Notes: generated from the letters alone by a model not told the origin. DNA of 64,000 nt from Halorarius litoreus (GCF_024362405.1 NZ_CP101454.1:496001-560000); one strand, 5' to 3'. Positions 1 to 8,175 are shown, counted from the first letter of the stretch. Program-made: numbers and translations.

Positions 1-1484
1 GTGTAGCGCGTCTCGAACGTCAGCGTCGGGTCCTCGGCGTCCGTGAGGTTCACCCGCTGGATGGCGTGGCGGTCCAGCAGGTTGCCGGAGCCGGAGTAGA
101 ACGCCGGGCCCTCGGCGGTCTCGACGGTCTCCCAGCCGGTGCCGAGGTAGTCAGTCCCCGAGACCGTGACGCCCGCGATGGGGCCGGACTCGCTGGTGTC
201 GACCGTCTGGTAGGCCGCACCCCACGCACCCGCGGACTCGGTGCCCGTGGAGGTGTTGACCGACACGTCGACGTTGTCGAAGTCGTACTCGTCTTTGTTC
301 GGCCCGTCTCGGGTGTCGGTGACGGCGGCGGTCGAGAAGTCCTGGAACAGCTCGGCGAAGTCGCGCTTGTCGCCGTAGGCGTCGAGCTGGTTCTCGACGC
401 TCTCGATGCCGTTGTCGTCGTCGTTCGCGAGGTCGTGGATGAACTGCTCGCCGTGCTGGTCAGCGAGGTACATCTGGAACGCGTACGCCTCGCCGTAGTC
501 GGCGAGGACGTTGAGCGCACCCTGGTCCTCCCAGTTGACGAGCGAGTTCGACGGCGACTGCTCGTACGCCGAGAGGTGGCCCTCGGGGACGCCGTAGCCG
601 GTCGCCGTCTCCGCGTAGTCGGACATCCCCTCGTTGATCCACGTCGTCTCGTCGGGGTCGAGGTCACCGTGGATGAGGTGCTGGTACTCGTGGGCGAGCG
701 TCCCCTCGTAGCCGACGGTCCGGTCCGTCGCGTTCACGTCGTCCCAGTAGGCGGCGTCGACCGTGATGACGTTCCGGTCGGAGTACGCCTGCACCGCCGG
801 GGCGTAGTAGCCCGCGATGTACAGCGGGTAGTCGGGATTGACGTAGTTCTCGTCCTCGATGTTCTGGACGAGCAGGACGGTCCGGTTCGCCGAACCCTCG
901 CCGGTGTAGTAGTAGTCCTCGGGGACGGCGCCGAACTGTTCGAGCAAGCTCTCGTTGCCCGACCGCGGCGCGGGTGTCCCGAACAGCTCGGACTCTGTCG
1001 AGTAGATGTTCTCGTCGAACTGCCCGGCGATGGCCTCGGTCTGGTTCTCGTTGATGCTCGGCGTCTCGCGGTCGCCCGCGACCCCCCACGAGAGGTCCGA
1101 GGCGACCCAGACCTCGATGTTGTCGCCGACGTGGTACAGTTCGAACTGTTTGAAGACGTACGAGCCAGTCTCGTAGTCGGAGACGAGGAAGAACTTCGTC
1201 GGGCGAGTCTGGGCGGCTGTAGCCGACCCACCGTCGTCACCACCGTCCTCGCTCTCGTTCGCCGCGAGTCCAGCAGGCGCGCTCTCGAGGTCGACGGGCT
1301 TGTCGACCCAGTCGCGCGACGGCTCGTAGCCGCGATAGCTGTCTGTCGTCTCGTTCGTTTCGTTCCGGGGAATCAGGTCGTGTTGGCCGCCGTCGTCGAC
1401 GCCAGCGGCCGCGACCCCCCCGACCCCCACCAGGAAGGCGGACAGCACAATCAGGAAGGCGAGTGGTATGGTACTTCGATGCAT
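1..1484 (-). CDS. Secreted zinc metalloprotease, M6/M30-like (3' end cut by window edge)
   Basis: The first ~25 residues form a signal peptide (hydrophobic run LAFLIVLSAFLV, then AAA). A low-complexity Asn/Glu/Asp-rich linker follows. Around residue 260 is a gluzincin-type zinc motif, HEYQHLIHGD, followed about 15 residues later by WINEGMSDYAE, the usual layout of a zinc-ligand glutamate in M6/M30 peptidases. The protein is therefore a secreted extracellular endopeptidase candidate. The ATG at 1484 has an AT-rich TATA-like stretch (near 1510-1517) at leaderless distance. The reading frame stays open to base 1, so the C-terminus (often a cell-surface anchor in haloarchaea) is not visible. The exact peptidase family is inferred from the motif only. 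Confidence 0.8.
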   Translation of the reverse strand, partial: MHRSTIPLAFLIVLSAFLVGVGGVAAAGVDDGGQHDLIPRNETNETTDSYRGYEPSRDWVDKPVDLESAPAGLAANESEDGGDDGGSATAAQTRPTKFFLVSDYETGSYVFKQFELYHVGDNIEVWVASDLSWGVAGDRETPSINENQTEAIAGQFDENIYSTESELFGTPAPRSGNESLLEQFGAVPEDYYYTGEGSANRTVLLVQNIEDENYVNPDYPLYIAGYYAPAVQAYSDRNVITVDAAYWDDVNATDRTVGYEGTLAHEYQHLIHGDLDPDETTWINEGMSDYAETATGYGVPEGHLSAYEQSPSNSLVNWEDQGALNVLADYGEAYAFQMYLADQHGEQFIHDLANDDDNGIESVENQLDAYGDKRDFAELFQDFSTAAVTDTRDGPNKDEYDFDNVDVSVNTSTGTESAGAWGAAYQTVDTSESGPIAGVTVSGTDYLGTGWETVETAEGPAFYSGSGNLLDRHAIQRVNLTDAEDPTLTFETRY

Positions 1485-1561
1485 CCACTTAATACATTGA
1501 ATAAATGAAGTTAATTATTGCGTTATAGACGGTGATGTAAATAATAGAACGCTAATCACGA

Positions 1562-1581
1562 CACTGAACACTCATTCAGTG
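1562..1581. repeat. 7-bp perfect inverted repeat between divergent genes
   Basis: CACTGAA at 1562-1568 and TTCAGTG at 1575-1581 are separated by six bases. The repeat lies between the protease start (1484, leftward) and the DUF192 start (1644, rightward), about 80 bp from each. It could be an operator or a small hairpin; nothing identifies the binding protein. Confidence 0.35.
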
Positions 1582-1643
1582 CGCGTCGGAGTCGGACGCC
1601 GAGGTGGGGAAACGGTTTTGCCCGCCGCACGGACAGAGCACTC

Positions 1644-1991
1644 GTGCGCGTCGTCCACGACTCCGGTGATTCCACGCGAACGCTCGCCACCGAGGTCGAG
1701 TTCGCCGACTCGATTTTGAAACAGGGGCTCGGGCTGATGTTCCGCCGCGCCATCGCCGACGACTACGCGCTCGTCTTCCGGTTCGGTCGCCAGCGCCGTC
1801 GCGGCCTGCACATGGTGTGCGTCCCGTTCGACATCGACGCCGTCTGGACCGCCGACGGCGTGGTACAGGGCGTGAAACGCCTCTCAGCGTGGACCGGCTA
1901 CGGGAGCCACGTCGCCGACACGGTGTTCGAACTCCCCGCAGGGGCAGCCGACGGGGTCGAGCCCGGCGACCGCGTCGTCGTCGAGGAGTAG
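1644..1991 (+). CDS. DUF192 family protein
   Basis: This 115-residue protein matches the DUF192 (COG1430) family. It has the characteristic order of an N-terminal FADSILKQGLGLMFRR segment, a central VFRFGRQRRRGLHMVCVPFDIDAVW segment and a C-terminal ADTVFELPAGAAD...EPGD segment. The family is a small beta-sheet domain of unknown function. The GTG at 1644 fits a leaderless mRNA from a TATA-like run (GGTTTTG near 1613-1619). It stands alone, divergent from the protease. Bacterial members often carry a lipoprotein signal; this one has none, so it should be cytoplasmic. Confidence 0.85.
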   Translation: MRVVHDSGDSTRTLATEVEFADSILKQGLGLMFRRAIADDYALVFRFGRQRRRGLHMVCVPFDIDAVWTADGVVQGVKRLSAWTGYGSHVADTVFELPAGAADGVEPGDRVVVEE

Positions 1992-2034
1992 CCCTCGTTT
2001 CGATGTGACACCGATATCTGTTCCAACCATCTGG

Positions 2035-2040
2035 TTTAAG
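2035..2040 (+). promoter_or_regulatory. TATA-like box for the 2069 start
   Basis: TTTAAG is centred about 31 bp before the ATG at 2069. This places the transcript start at or next to that ATG, not at the TTG at 2199. Confidence 0.45.
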
Positions 2041-2068
2041 GTCGTCGAGGGGGTTGTGACGAGTACCC

Positions 2069-2140
2069 ATGTCCAACGATATGGAGGATAGAGTAAGTCG
2101 CCGCGAGGCGGCTGGCCGAGAAATCCGGCGGCACGACTAG
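2069..2140 (+). CDS. 23-residue ORF ahead of leuA/cimA: leader peptide or frameshifted N-terminus
   Basis: The ATG at 2069 sits where a leaderless transcript should begin. It opens a 23-codon frame ending in TAG at 2138-2140. The next frame has no stop from 2097 onward and runs directly into the synthase gene, so joining the two around GAGAAATCC (near 2118-2126) would give one continuous protein. That protein would have a Ser/Thr-rich N-terminal extension. The peptide contains no leucine, isoleucine-rich or valine-rich run, so classical branched-chain attenuation is not supported. I read it as a separate leader ORF or, more likely, the true N-terminus displaced by a one-base change. Confidence 0.4.
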   Translation: MSNDMEDRVSRREAAGREIRRHD

Positions 2141-2198
2141 CTCTTCCACCACCGACACGCGATCGTCTTCTGACAGTTACACCCAGCAGGATTCCACG

Positions 2199-3740
2199 TT
2201 GTACAACAGTAGCCTCTTCGGGGACCACCCAGCGACGCGTCCCCTCTCCGACGCCGACGTACAGTTCTTAGACACCACCCTCCGCGACGGCGAGCAGGCC
2301 CCCGGGGTCTCGCTCTCGCCCGAGCAGAAGGCCGACATCGCCCGCGAACTCGACGCGGCGGGCGTCGACGTCATCGAGGCGGGCAGCGCCTGCACCGGGC
2401 CGGGCGAGCGCGAGACCATCAAGCGCGTCACCGACCTCGGGCTCGACGCGAAGGTCACCTCCTTCGCCCGCGGCGTCCGGAACGACATCGACCTCGCGCT
2501 CGACTGCGACGTCGACGGCGTCACGCTCGTCGTCCCCTCCTCGGACCGACACGTCGAGACCAAGGTCGGAACGACCCGCGAGGACGTCGTCGCCACCGTG
2601 GAGGAGCTGGTCGAGTACGCCACCGACCACGGGCTGTGGATCGAGGCGCTCGGCGAGGACGGCTCCCGGGCGGACCTCGCGTTCCTCGAACGGCTCGCCG
2701 AGGCCGCCCACGACGCGGGCGCCGACCGCTTCTGCTACGCCGACACCGTGGGCCACGCCACGCCCGACCGAACCCTCGAAGTCGTCGCCGCACTCTCGGA
2801 GTACGGCGCGACGAGCACCCACACACACGACGACCTAGGGCTCGGCGTCATGAACGCGCTCGTCTCCGTCGCCGCCGGGGCGGACCTCGTCCACGGCACC
2901 ATCAACGGCGTCGGCGAGCGCGCGGGCAACGTCGCGCTCGAGGAGGTCGCCATCGCGCTCGACCACGGCTACGGCGTCGAGACGCTCACCCTCGAACGCG
3001 TCTACGACCTCGGCCGCATGGTCGCCGAGGGGACGGGCATCCCGCTCGCGCCGAACAAGGCCGTCCTCGGGGAGAACGCCTTCACCCACGAGTCGGGGAT
3101 TCACACCGACGGCACGCTCAAGGACGACGCGATGTACGAGCCCTATCCCCCGGAGAAGGTGGGCCGCGAGCGGCGGCTCGTCCTCGGAAAGCACGCCGGG
3201 CGCGCGGGCGTCGAGGCCGCGCTCAACGAACACGGCGTGGAGGTCGACGAGGACGAACTCACGGAGATTCTCACGCGCGTCAAGAAACTCGGCGACCGCG
3301 GCAAGCGCGTCACCGACGCCGACCTCCTCACGTTCGCCGAGGAGGTGCAGGGGAGAGAGCGCGACCGCCGTGTCGAACTCGTCGACCTGACGGCCGCAGC
3401 CGGCGGCTCGACACCAACGGCGTCGGTCCGGCTCCGCATCGACGGCGAGGAGCGCACCGCTGCAGCGACCGGTGACGGCCCCGTCGACGCGGCCGTGACG
3501 GCGGCGCGCCGCGCGCTCGGGAGTGCGGGCGACGCCTCGCTTGACTCCTACCACGTCGACGCCATCACGGGCGGCACGGACGCCGTCGTCACGGTGGAGG
3601 TCGAGATGTCACGCGGCGACCGCTCGGTGACCGTGACGGCGAGCGACGCCGACATCACGACCGCCTCCGTCCGGGCGATGGTCGACGCGATGGACCGCCT
3701 GCTCGCACAGACGCCCGACCAGGTGCTCGCCGACGACTGA
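2199..3740 (+). CDS. 2-isopropylmalate synthase / (R)-citramalate synthase family
   Basis: The enzyme condenses acetyl-CoA with a 2-oxoacid, 2-oxoisovalerate for leucine or pyruvate for isoleucine synthesis. The HMGL-like catalytic barrel shows the signature LDTTLRDGEQAPGV near residue 30, the HTHDD metal motif near 207 and NGVGERAGN near 236. A C-terminal LeuA dimer/allosteric domain follows (about 385-510). Haloarchaea carry two paralogues of this family and motif reading cannot separate LeuA from CimA. The TTG at 2199 is only the first recognised start in this frame. The frame is open upstream to 2097, and promoter spacing points to the ATG at 2069 in another frame. The N-terminus is therefore unresolved. 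Confidence 0.85.
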   Translation: MYNSSLFGDHPATRPLSDADVQFLDTTLRDGEQAPGVSLSPEQKADIARELDAAGVDVIEAGSACTGPGERETIKRVTDLGLDAKVTSFARGVRNDIDLALDCDVDGVTLVVPSSDRHVETKVGTTREDVVATVEELVEYATDHGLWIEALGEDGSRADLAFLERLAEAAHDAGADRFCYADTVGHATPDRTLEVVAALSEYGATSTHTHDDLGLGVMNALVSVAAGADLVHGTINGVGERAGNVALEEVAIALDHGYGVETLTLERVYDLGRMVAEGTGIPLAPNKAVLGENAFTHESGIHTDGTLKDDAMYEPYPPEKVGRERRLVLGKHAGRAGVEAALNEHGVEVDEDELTEILTRVKKLGDRGKRVTDADLLTFAEEVQGRERDRRVELVDLTAAAGGSTPTASVRLRIDGEERTAAATGDGPVDAAVTAARRALGSAGDASLDSYHVDAITGGTDAVVTVEVEMSRGDRSVTVTASDADITTASVRAMVDAMDRLLAQTPDQVLADD

Positions 3741-3762
3741 CTGTCGGCTCACGCCACGCGCG

Positions 3763-4053
3763 TTACGCCGTCGGCAGCCGAACGTGCTCGACCATGTCGA
3801 GATACGTCACCTCGACGTCGGTCATGTCGGGCGCCGCCTTCCCCTCGTCGAGTTGTAGGTAGTCGTTCCAGCTCCGGGCGCTGACCTCGTCGTCGAACTC
3901 GATGAGGACGGCGATACGGTTCGGGTCGTCGCTCGACTGGAACAGCTGGTAGTTCCGGCCGCCGTGCTTCGCGCGCTCCTCGTGGAGCCGGTCGAACTCT
4001 GCCTTCCAGGCGTCGTAGTCACCGAGGGTTGCAGTCACGTGGAGGTAGGTCAT
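3763..4053 (-). CDS. Antibiotic-biosynthesis-monooxygenase-like (dimeric alpha-beta barrel) protein
   Basis: This 96-residue protein starts MTYLHVTATLGDYDAWKAEFD and has the ferredoxin-like pattern of ABM/NIPSNAP-type dimeric barrels. A beta strand, an amphipathic helix with a DAWK motif, a strand ending in IAVLIEFDDEVSARSW and a final helix are visible. Family members are small haem- or substrate-binding monooxygenases or simple binding proteins; no catalytic residue can be assigned here. The gene converges on the synthase gene with 22 bp between stop codons. Confidence 0.65.
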   Translation of the reverse strand: MTYLHVTATLGDYDAWKAEFDRLHEERAKHGGRNYQLFQSSDDPNRIAVLIEFDDEVSARSWNDYLQLDEGKAAPDMTDVEVTYLDMVEHVRLPTA

Positions 4054-4128
4054 ATGCTACCACGAAATACGTCACCGAGGAGAATAGCCGTAGTTGCCCG
4101 ATTCGTGTCGCTTGGCGGCTCTGTGTGG

Positions 4129-4569
4129 TTACTCGGACTGCAGTTCGAAGTCCGTCGCCGGGCGGCCCGCCTGGTCGATGACCTCGTCGGAGACGAAGAT
4201 AGGGCAGTCCTCGCGGAGCGCGAGGGCGATGGCGTCGGAGGGCCGCGCGTCGAACGTGCGGGCTTTCGGCGTGCCGTCGACGTACTGCTCGGCGTCGACC
4301 TTCGCGAGGAACGTACCGTCGGCGAGCCCGTCGATGCGGACCTGGTCGAGCGCCCCACCGAACTCCGCGAGCATGTCGAGCAGGAGGTCGTGCGTCAGGG
4401 GCCGGTCGAACGGTTCGTGGTCGAGCGCGTGCTGGATGGACTGTGCCTGGTCGCGACTGATGAAGATCGGCACGACCGCATCGCGCACGTCGAGCAACAC
4501 GATGGGGGCACCCTCACCACCCGAGCCGGTGCTGACGCCCAGCCCGCGAACCGACGCCTGATGTCCCAT
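4129..4569 (-). CDS. Bifunctional nuclease (BFN) family protein, DUF151
   Basis: The 146-residue protein carries the DUF151 core. It has VVPIFISRDQAQSIQHAL at about 47-64, the PLTHDLLLDML helix, and ARTFDARPSDAIALALRE at about 103-120, which is the most conserved family segment. Plant and bacterial members have RNase/DNase activity; the archaeal role is unproven. The ATG at 4569 lies 27 bp from the centre of an ATTAAAA box, so the mRNA should be leaderless. It is a single-gene unit. Confidence 0.85.
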   Translation of the reverse strand: MGHQASVRGLGVSTGSGGEGAPIVLLDVRDAVVPIFISRDQAQSIQHALDHEPFDRPLTHDLLLDMLAEFGGALDQVRIDGLADGTFLAKVDAEQYVDGTPKARTFDARPSDAIALALREDCPIFVSDEVIDQAGRPATDFELQSE

Positions 4570-4592
4570 GGCGAGCGGTTCAACTACCTCCC

Positions 4593-4599
4593 ATTAAAA
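4593..4599 (-). promoter_or_regulatory. TATA box of the BFN gene
   Basis: ATTAAAA on the + strand (TTTTAAT on the coding strand) is centred 27 bp before the ATG at 4569. Confidence 0.6.
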
Positions 4600-4655
4600 G
4601 GTACGCCCGTTCGCGAGAAAACTGGACGGTCGTCCGTCCGGGGCTGAACCGTGGG

Positions 4656-4661
4656 CTTAAC
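4656..4661 (+). promoter_or_regulatory. TATA-like box selecting the GTG start at 4686
   Basis: CTTAAC is centred 27 bp before the GTG at 4686, which favours that start over an in-frame GTG at 4665. Confidence 0.5.
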
Positions 4662-4685
4662 GGGGTGTTGGCCGTATCGGGGGGC

Positions 4686-4976
4686 GTGAGCGACGACGGC
4701 TACGTGGTCGAGGTGAAGCGGTCGGCCCGGAAGGTCAGTCCGGGGGCCGGCCGGTGGGTCCGCGAGCACGGGGTCCGCCACCGCTTCGCCTCGAAGGCGC
4801 TCGCCCGCCAGTGGGCCCGGGAGGTGTCGCCACCCGGTCGCACCGTGTGGGTGCAGGACGCCGCCCCTGCCGACACCGACCCCATCGACGGCTACGTCGT
4901 CGGGGGGCGTCGTACCCGCCCCCGGCGACACACCGACCCCGGCGAACAGGCGTCGCTGGCGGGCATCGTCGAGTAG
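4686..4976 (+). CDS. Small haloarchaeal protein of unknown function
   Basis: This 96-residue protein begins VSDDGYVVEVKRSARKVSPG. It holds a compact, basic and tryptophan-containing core (RWVREHGVRHRFASKALARQWAR, then GRTVWVQDA). The alternation of strand-like and helix-like segments resembles a small nucleic-acid- or protein-binding domain, but I do not recognise the family. The GTG at 4686 is chosen because a TATA-like box lies exactly 27 bp upstream. It is divergent from the BFN gene. Confidence 0.65.
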   Translation: MSDDGYVVEVKRSARKVSPGAGRWVREHGVRHRFASKALARQWAREVSPPGRTVWVQDAAPADTDPIDGYVVGGRRTRPRRHTDPGEQASLAGIVE

Positions 4977-5124
4977 CCGCTCGGTCCGTCCTCGACGCCA
5001 CGGACCTCGGCGCCGTTCAGACCGTTTATTCCCGCGAGAACGAGGCCGTAGAGCGTTTCGGCTACTGAACGGCGCATAACGGTTTCCCCCCTTCAAGTAC
5101 CTCGCAGCGATAGGGAGGAGTGCG

Positions 5125-5412
5125 ATGAACCGAACACGACTCGTGGTCGCTGCACTCGCCACCGTCGCGCTCCTCGTGAGCGCGGGGGCGGCGGCGGCGA
5201 CCCCCGGCCAGGCGGACAGCGCGAACGGAGAGGCGGGCCCGCCGAGCGACCTGCCCGGCCCGGTGCCGGACTTCGTCGGTGACATCCACCAGCAGATCAC
5301 CGACTTCCTCTCCGGGAGCATCGACGCCCTCGGCGAGGCAGTGTCGGGCGTGACGCCGGGCGGCCAACCCGATGACGCCGACGGCGCCGCTGACGGAACC
5401 GACGACGCGTAA
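5125..5412 (+). CDS. Small exported acidic protein
   Basis: The 95-residue product has a signal peptide: MNRTR, a hydrophobic core of about 18 residues (LVVAALATVALLVSAGAAAA) and then a mature chain rich in Gly, Asp and Pro. A short amphipathic helix (DFVGDIHQQITDFLSGSIDAL) is the only ordered-looking part. No family is recognised. Unusually for this window, the start is preceded by a good Shine-Dalgarno sequence (GGGAGGAG, about 8 bases before the ATG) and a leader of probably 60 bases, with a TTTATT box near 5034-5040. Confidence 0.65.
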   Translation: MNRTRLVVAALATVALLVSAGAAAATPGQADSANGEAGPPSDLPGPVPDFVGDIHQQITDFLSGSIDALGEAVSGVTPGGQPDDADGAADGTDDA

Positions 5413-5446
5413 CGCGACGCGATTCACGACCGGCCAGTTTTCACGA

Positions 5447-6631
5447 CTACCCGCGACCACCGGCCAGTTTCGCCGCCGCTGGCAACGCCCGGAGGCGGAG
5501 CATCGCGAGCGTGCCGAGCGCCGGGCCCATGGCGAGCGGGGCGAACGCCCACTGCCAACCCACCGCCCCAGCGACGACCGGCGTCAGCTGGATGGAGGCG
5601 ATGGTGAGCAGGAAGCCGACCGCGGTTTGCAGCGTGAGCGCGGTGCCGACGTAGCTCTCCTCGGCGAGTTCGGTCACGCAGGCGGAGAACTGCGCGGAGT
5701 CCGCGACGATGACGACGCCCCACAGCAGGAGGAACGGGACGAGCGCGAGCACGGGCCAGCCGAACGCCGGCACCGCGAGGAGACACGCCGCCCCCGACGC
5801 GACCATACTTCCGCTCGTGACGGTCGTCCGGCCGATGCGGTCGGCGAGCGCGCCCGCCGTGAACGACCCCACACCCCCCATCGCGATGGTGCCGAACGCG
5901 ACCAGTGCCGCCAGCTCGGCGTCGCCCGTCGCCGCCAGCACGTACGCCGGAATCCACGTCCAGACGGCGTACAGCTCCCACATGTGCCCGAAGTAGCCGA
6001 GGTCCGCGAGCAGCGTTGGGCGGTCGCGCACGACTCGGAGGGTCGCCGCCGGGTCGAACGGAGCAGCGGGTGCCTGATACGGTCCGGGACGCACCCGGAG
6101 GGCGAGCACCCCGCCGACGACCGCGAGCGCCGCCGCCCCGTACAGCACGGGGAACGGGTCGCCGATGCCACCGACCGCCCGGAGGAGGTGCGGGAGCGCC
6201 GACCCCACGGTGAGTGCGCCGACCACGGTGCCGATGGCGATGCCCCGCCCGCGCTTGAACCAGCCCGCGGCGAGTTTCATCCCCGGTGGATAGACGCCCG
6301 CGAGCGCCACACCCGTCAGAAATCGGAGCCCGAGCGCCGGGAGGAACGCGTCACCGAGCGCGACGCCGACGGTCGCCAGCGCCCCGGCGACCGCCGACCC
6401 CGCGAACAGGGCGCGCGGCTGGACCGTGTCCGCGAGCGTGAGCGCCGCGGAGACGAGCGCGCCGACGACGAACCCGATCTGCACGGCGGAGGTCAACAGC
6501 GCCTCCTCCGTCCCTGAGAGCCCCCACCGCACGGCGAGTTCGGGCCCGACCGCACTGGCCGAGAACCACAGCGACATCGCCAGCAGTTCGGCGACGGCGA
6601 TGAGCGCGAGTGCCCGCCACTTCTCGTCCAT
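5447..6631 (-). CDS. MFS transporter
   Basis: The 394-residue membrane protein has 12 predicted transmembrane segments and begins MDEKWRALALIAVAELLAMSLWFSASAVGPEL. A loop with ADRIGRTTVTSG near residue 260 matches the MFS inter-helix 2-3/8-9 signature. Substrate is unknown; N-terminal features resemble the CynX/NimT-like branch of anion or cyanate carriers, but this is weak. The ATG at 6631 was preferred over a much longer in-frame extension because only this start gives a normal MFS N-terminus. It is divergent from the enoyl-CoA hydratase gene with 81 bp between the starts. Confidence 0.85.
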   Translation of the reverse strand: MDEKWRALALIAVAELLAMSLWFSASAVGPELAVRWGLSGTEEALLTSAVQIGFVVGALVSAALTLADTVQPRALFAGSAVAGALATVGVALGDAFLPALGLRFLTGVALAGVYPPGMKLAAGWFKRGRGIAIGTVVGALTVGSALPHLLRAVGGIGDPFPVLYGAAALAVVGGVLALRVRPGPYQAPAAPFDPAATLRVVRDRPTLLADLGYFGHMWELYAVWTWIPAYVLAATGDAELAALVAFGTIAMGGVGSFTAGALADRIGRTTVTSGSMVASGAACLLAVPAFGWPVLALVPFLLLWGVVIVADSAQFSACVTELAEESYVGTALTLQTAVGFLLTIASIQLTPVVAGAVGWQWAFAPLAMGPALGTLAMLRLRALPAAAKLAGGRG

Positions 6632-6712
6632 AGCGACGGGACGACCGCCGGCCACAAGAGGCTGTGCTAACCCGTGGCTCACCTTCTTGGTGCCGCGGTC
6701 GGACTCGAAGCC

Positions 6713-7501
6713 ATGCACGAGGTAGGCAGCGGCCTCGCCACGCTCGACGTGGTCGGCCACCGCGCGGACGTGCGACTGAACCGCCCCGAGAAGCGCAACG
6801 CGATGACCGTCGAGTTGCTGGCGGACCTCGGCGACGCCATCGCCGAGGCCGACGCCCACGGTGACGTGCGCGCCATCACGCTGCTCGGCACGGGCGAGGT
6901 GTTCTGTGCCGGGATGGACCTCCACATGATGCGTGAGCGAGTCGACGAGGCGTCGGACGTCGCCCGCGACGCCTTCCCCGAGCTCCTCTCGACGCTCGAC
7001 GGAACCGACGCGCCGACCGTCGCCGGCATCAAGCGCGCTGCCCCGGCAGGCGCGTTCGAACTCACCCTCCCCTGTGACTTCCGAATCCTCGGGGCCGACG
7101 CCAAGTACGGCGTCCTCGAAGTGCAACTGGGGACGTTTCCCCACGGTGGGGCAACCCAGCGACTGCCCCGACTGGTGGGACTCGCGACGGCCAAAGAACT
7201 CGTCTTGACTGGGGAGTTCATCGAGCCCGAGGACGCCGAACGGTGTGGACTCGTCAACGACGTGGTGCCGGACGACGAGGTCGACGAGGCGGCACAGGCG
7301 CTCGCCGACCGGCTCGCCGAGAACGCCCCGCTCGGGATGCGCAACGCGAAGAAGGCGCTGAACGCGGCACTGGAGACGCCGCTACAGGAGGGGCTCGCGC
7401 TCGAACGCGCGCTGGGAAAGGAACTCGATTCGACCCGCGACTACCGCGAGGGGTTCGAAGCACGCATCGAGGGCCGCGACCCAGAGTTCGAAGGGCGCTG
7501 A
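6713..7501 (+). CDS. Enoyl-CoA hydratase/isomerase (crotonase) family
   Basis: The 262-residue crotonase-fold protein shows the CoA-binding start NRPEKRNAM, the oxyanion-hole segment EVFCAGMDL near 60 and the second oxyanion segment AAPAGAFELTLPCDFRI. Both acidic catalytic positions of true hydratases are kept, in GVLEVQLGTFPHGGATQRLPRLVG and ATAKELVLTGE. It probably hydrates trans-2-enoyl-CoA in beta-oxidation. The segment normally reading GxAxGAG is slightly shortened (KRAAPAG), which could alter specificity. The ATG at 6713 is the first methionine before the family fold. Confidence 0.88.
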   Translation: MHEVGSGLATLDVVGHRADVRLNRPEKRNAMTVELLADLGDAIAEADAHGDVRAITLLGTGEVFCAGMDLHMMRERVDEASDVARDAFPELLSTLDGTDAPTVAGIKRAAPAGAFELTLPCDFRILGADAKYGVLEVQLGTFPHGGATQRLPRLVGLATAKELVLTGEFIEPEDAERCGLVNDVVPDDEVDEAAQALADRLAENAPLGMRNAKKALNAALETPLQEGLALERALGKELDSTRDYREGFEARIEGRDPEFEGR

Positions 7502-7504
7502 GAC

Positions 7505-7675
7505 GGCCGACGCTCGGCGTTTCGGGAACGATGGGGAGAATGCTCCCGCGCAGGGAGCCGAAAGACGGAGTGGACGCCAGCCGCCAGTGGGGGGGAACAC
7601 CGAGTCCGGGGGGAGAACTCGGGGGGTGGCCAACGTCCGCAGATGAGGTGATGGAGGCTTGATACAAGTATTTTT
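7505..7675 (+). ncRNA. Candidate structured RNA downstream of the hydratase gene
   Basis: No credible protein is encoded here, but several helices can be drawn. GCCGA/TCGGC forms near 7506-7518, and TTCGG (7521-7525) pairs with CCGAA (7558-7562) enclosing CTCCC/GGGAG. GTGGACG (about 7570-7576) pairs with CGTCCGC (about 7634-7640), and inside it CCGAGT pairs with ACTCGG. The stretch ends in a five-T run (about 7669-7674), a usual archaeal termination signal. It may be a small RNA, a guide RNA or just a structured 3' UTR. It lacks the conserved blocks of SRP RNA and RNase P RNA. Confidence 0.35.
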
Positions 7676-7740
7676 GGGTGAAATTATCTCTCGTACTCAC
7701 GTCCCGCGCGGTTTTTACTCGTTCGGCCCCGAGTCCGGGT

Positions 7741-7965
7741 ATGACCGACGACGGCGAGGGGCTGAGCCGTAAGCAGGCGTTCTACGCCATGCTCCCCTTC
7801 CTCCTGCTCGGACTGGCGGACGTCGTGCTCTTGCTCGAGTGGGGACTCGACCCGCTGTGGGGGTTCATGATCCTCCCCCCGATTCTCTTCGTGAGCGTGC
7901 TCGCGTGGATCGCCTTCAGAGGCGGGCTCGCCCGCGACCGGACGGGCGACCCGCGCGTCGAGTAG
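7741..7965 (+). CDS. Small two-helix membrane protein
   Basis: The 74-residue protein has a short acidic N-terminus (MTDDGEGLSRKQ). It is followed by two hydrophobic segments (about 15-33 and 38-58) and a basic, then acidic tail. No family is recognised. A TTTTTAC box centred 27 bp before the ATG supports leaderless expression and the start. Confidence 0.65.
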   Translation: MTDDGEGLSRKQAFYAMLPFLLLGLADVVLLLEWGLDPLWGFMILPPILFVSVLAWIAFRGGLARDRTGDPRVE

Positions 7966-8024
7966 CGAGGAGTCGGCAGAGTTCTCCAGATACGACCGGA
8001 GCGGGACATCACCCTGGAGTGAGC

Positions 8025-8157
8025 GGTGAGATTTGAACTACGGTCGCTCCGTGCCGAGGCGCGTCGCTTCGCTCGCGCCTCGCAGTCGCTCCCTAGTTCA
8101 AACTCACGCGGCGCTCCCCGCTCACGACTTCGAGCACACGCTACGCGGTGCTCGAAG
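8025..8157. repeat. tRNA-fragment repeat and nested palindromes next to tRNA-Ser
   Basis: Bases 8025-8039 repeat 15 bases of the tRNA-Ser T-arm (8183-8197) in the same orientation. An imperfect inverted copy lies at 8094-8107. Inside this pair, CGAGGCGCG (8055-8063) faces CGCGCCTCG (8074-8082). A second perfect 10-bp inverted repeat, CTTCGAGCAC (8128-8137) and GTGCTCGAAG (8148-8157), follows. The arrangement could be a scar of integration at the tRNA 3' end or a folded non-coding element. No integrase gene is nearby. Confidence 0.5.
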
Positions 8158-8175
8158 CGTGGTTCGCGGTAGAAG

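Noticed and set aside
66..1508. Long + strand open frame opposite the secreted protease
   Set aside because: It is a valine/arginine-rich antisense shadow of the protease gene, whose opposite strand has a signal peptide and zinc motif.
2069..2140. Leucine or isoleucine attenuator leader
   Set aside because: The short peptide has no run of branched-chain codons and no terminator-antiterminator pair is evident.
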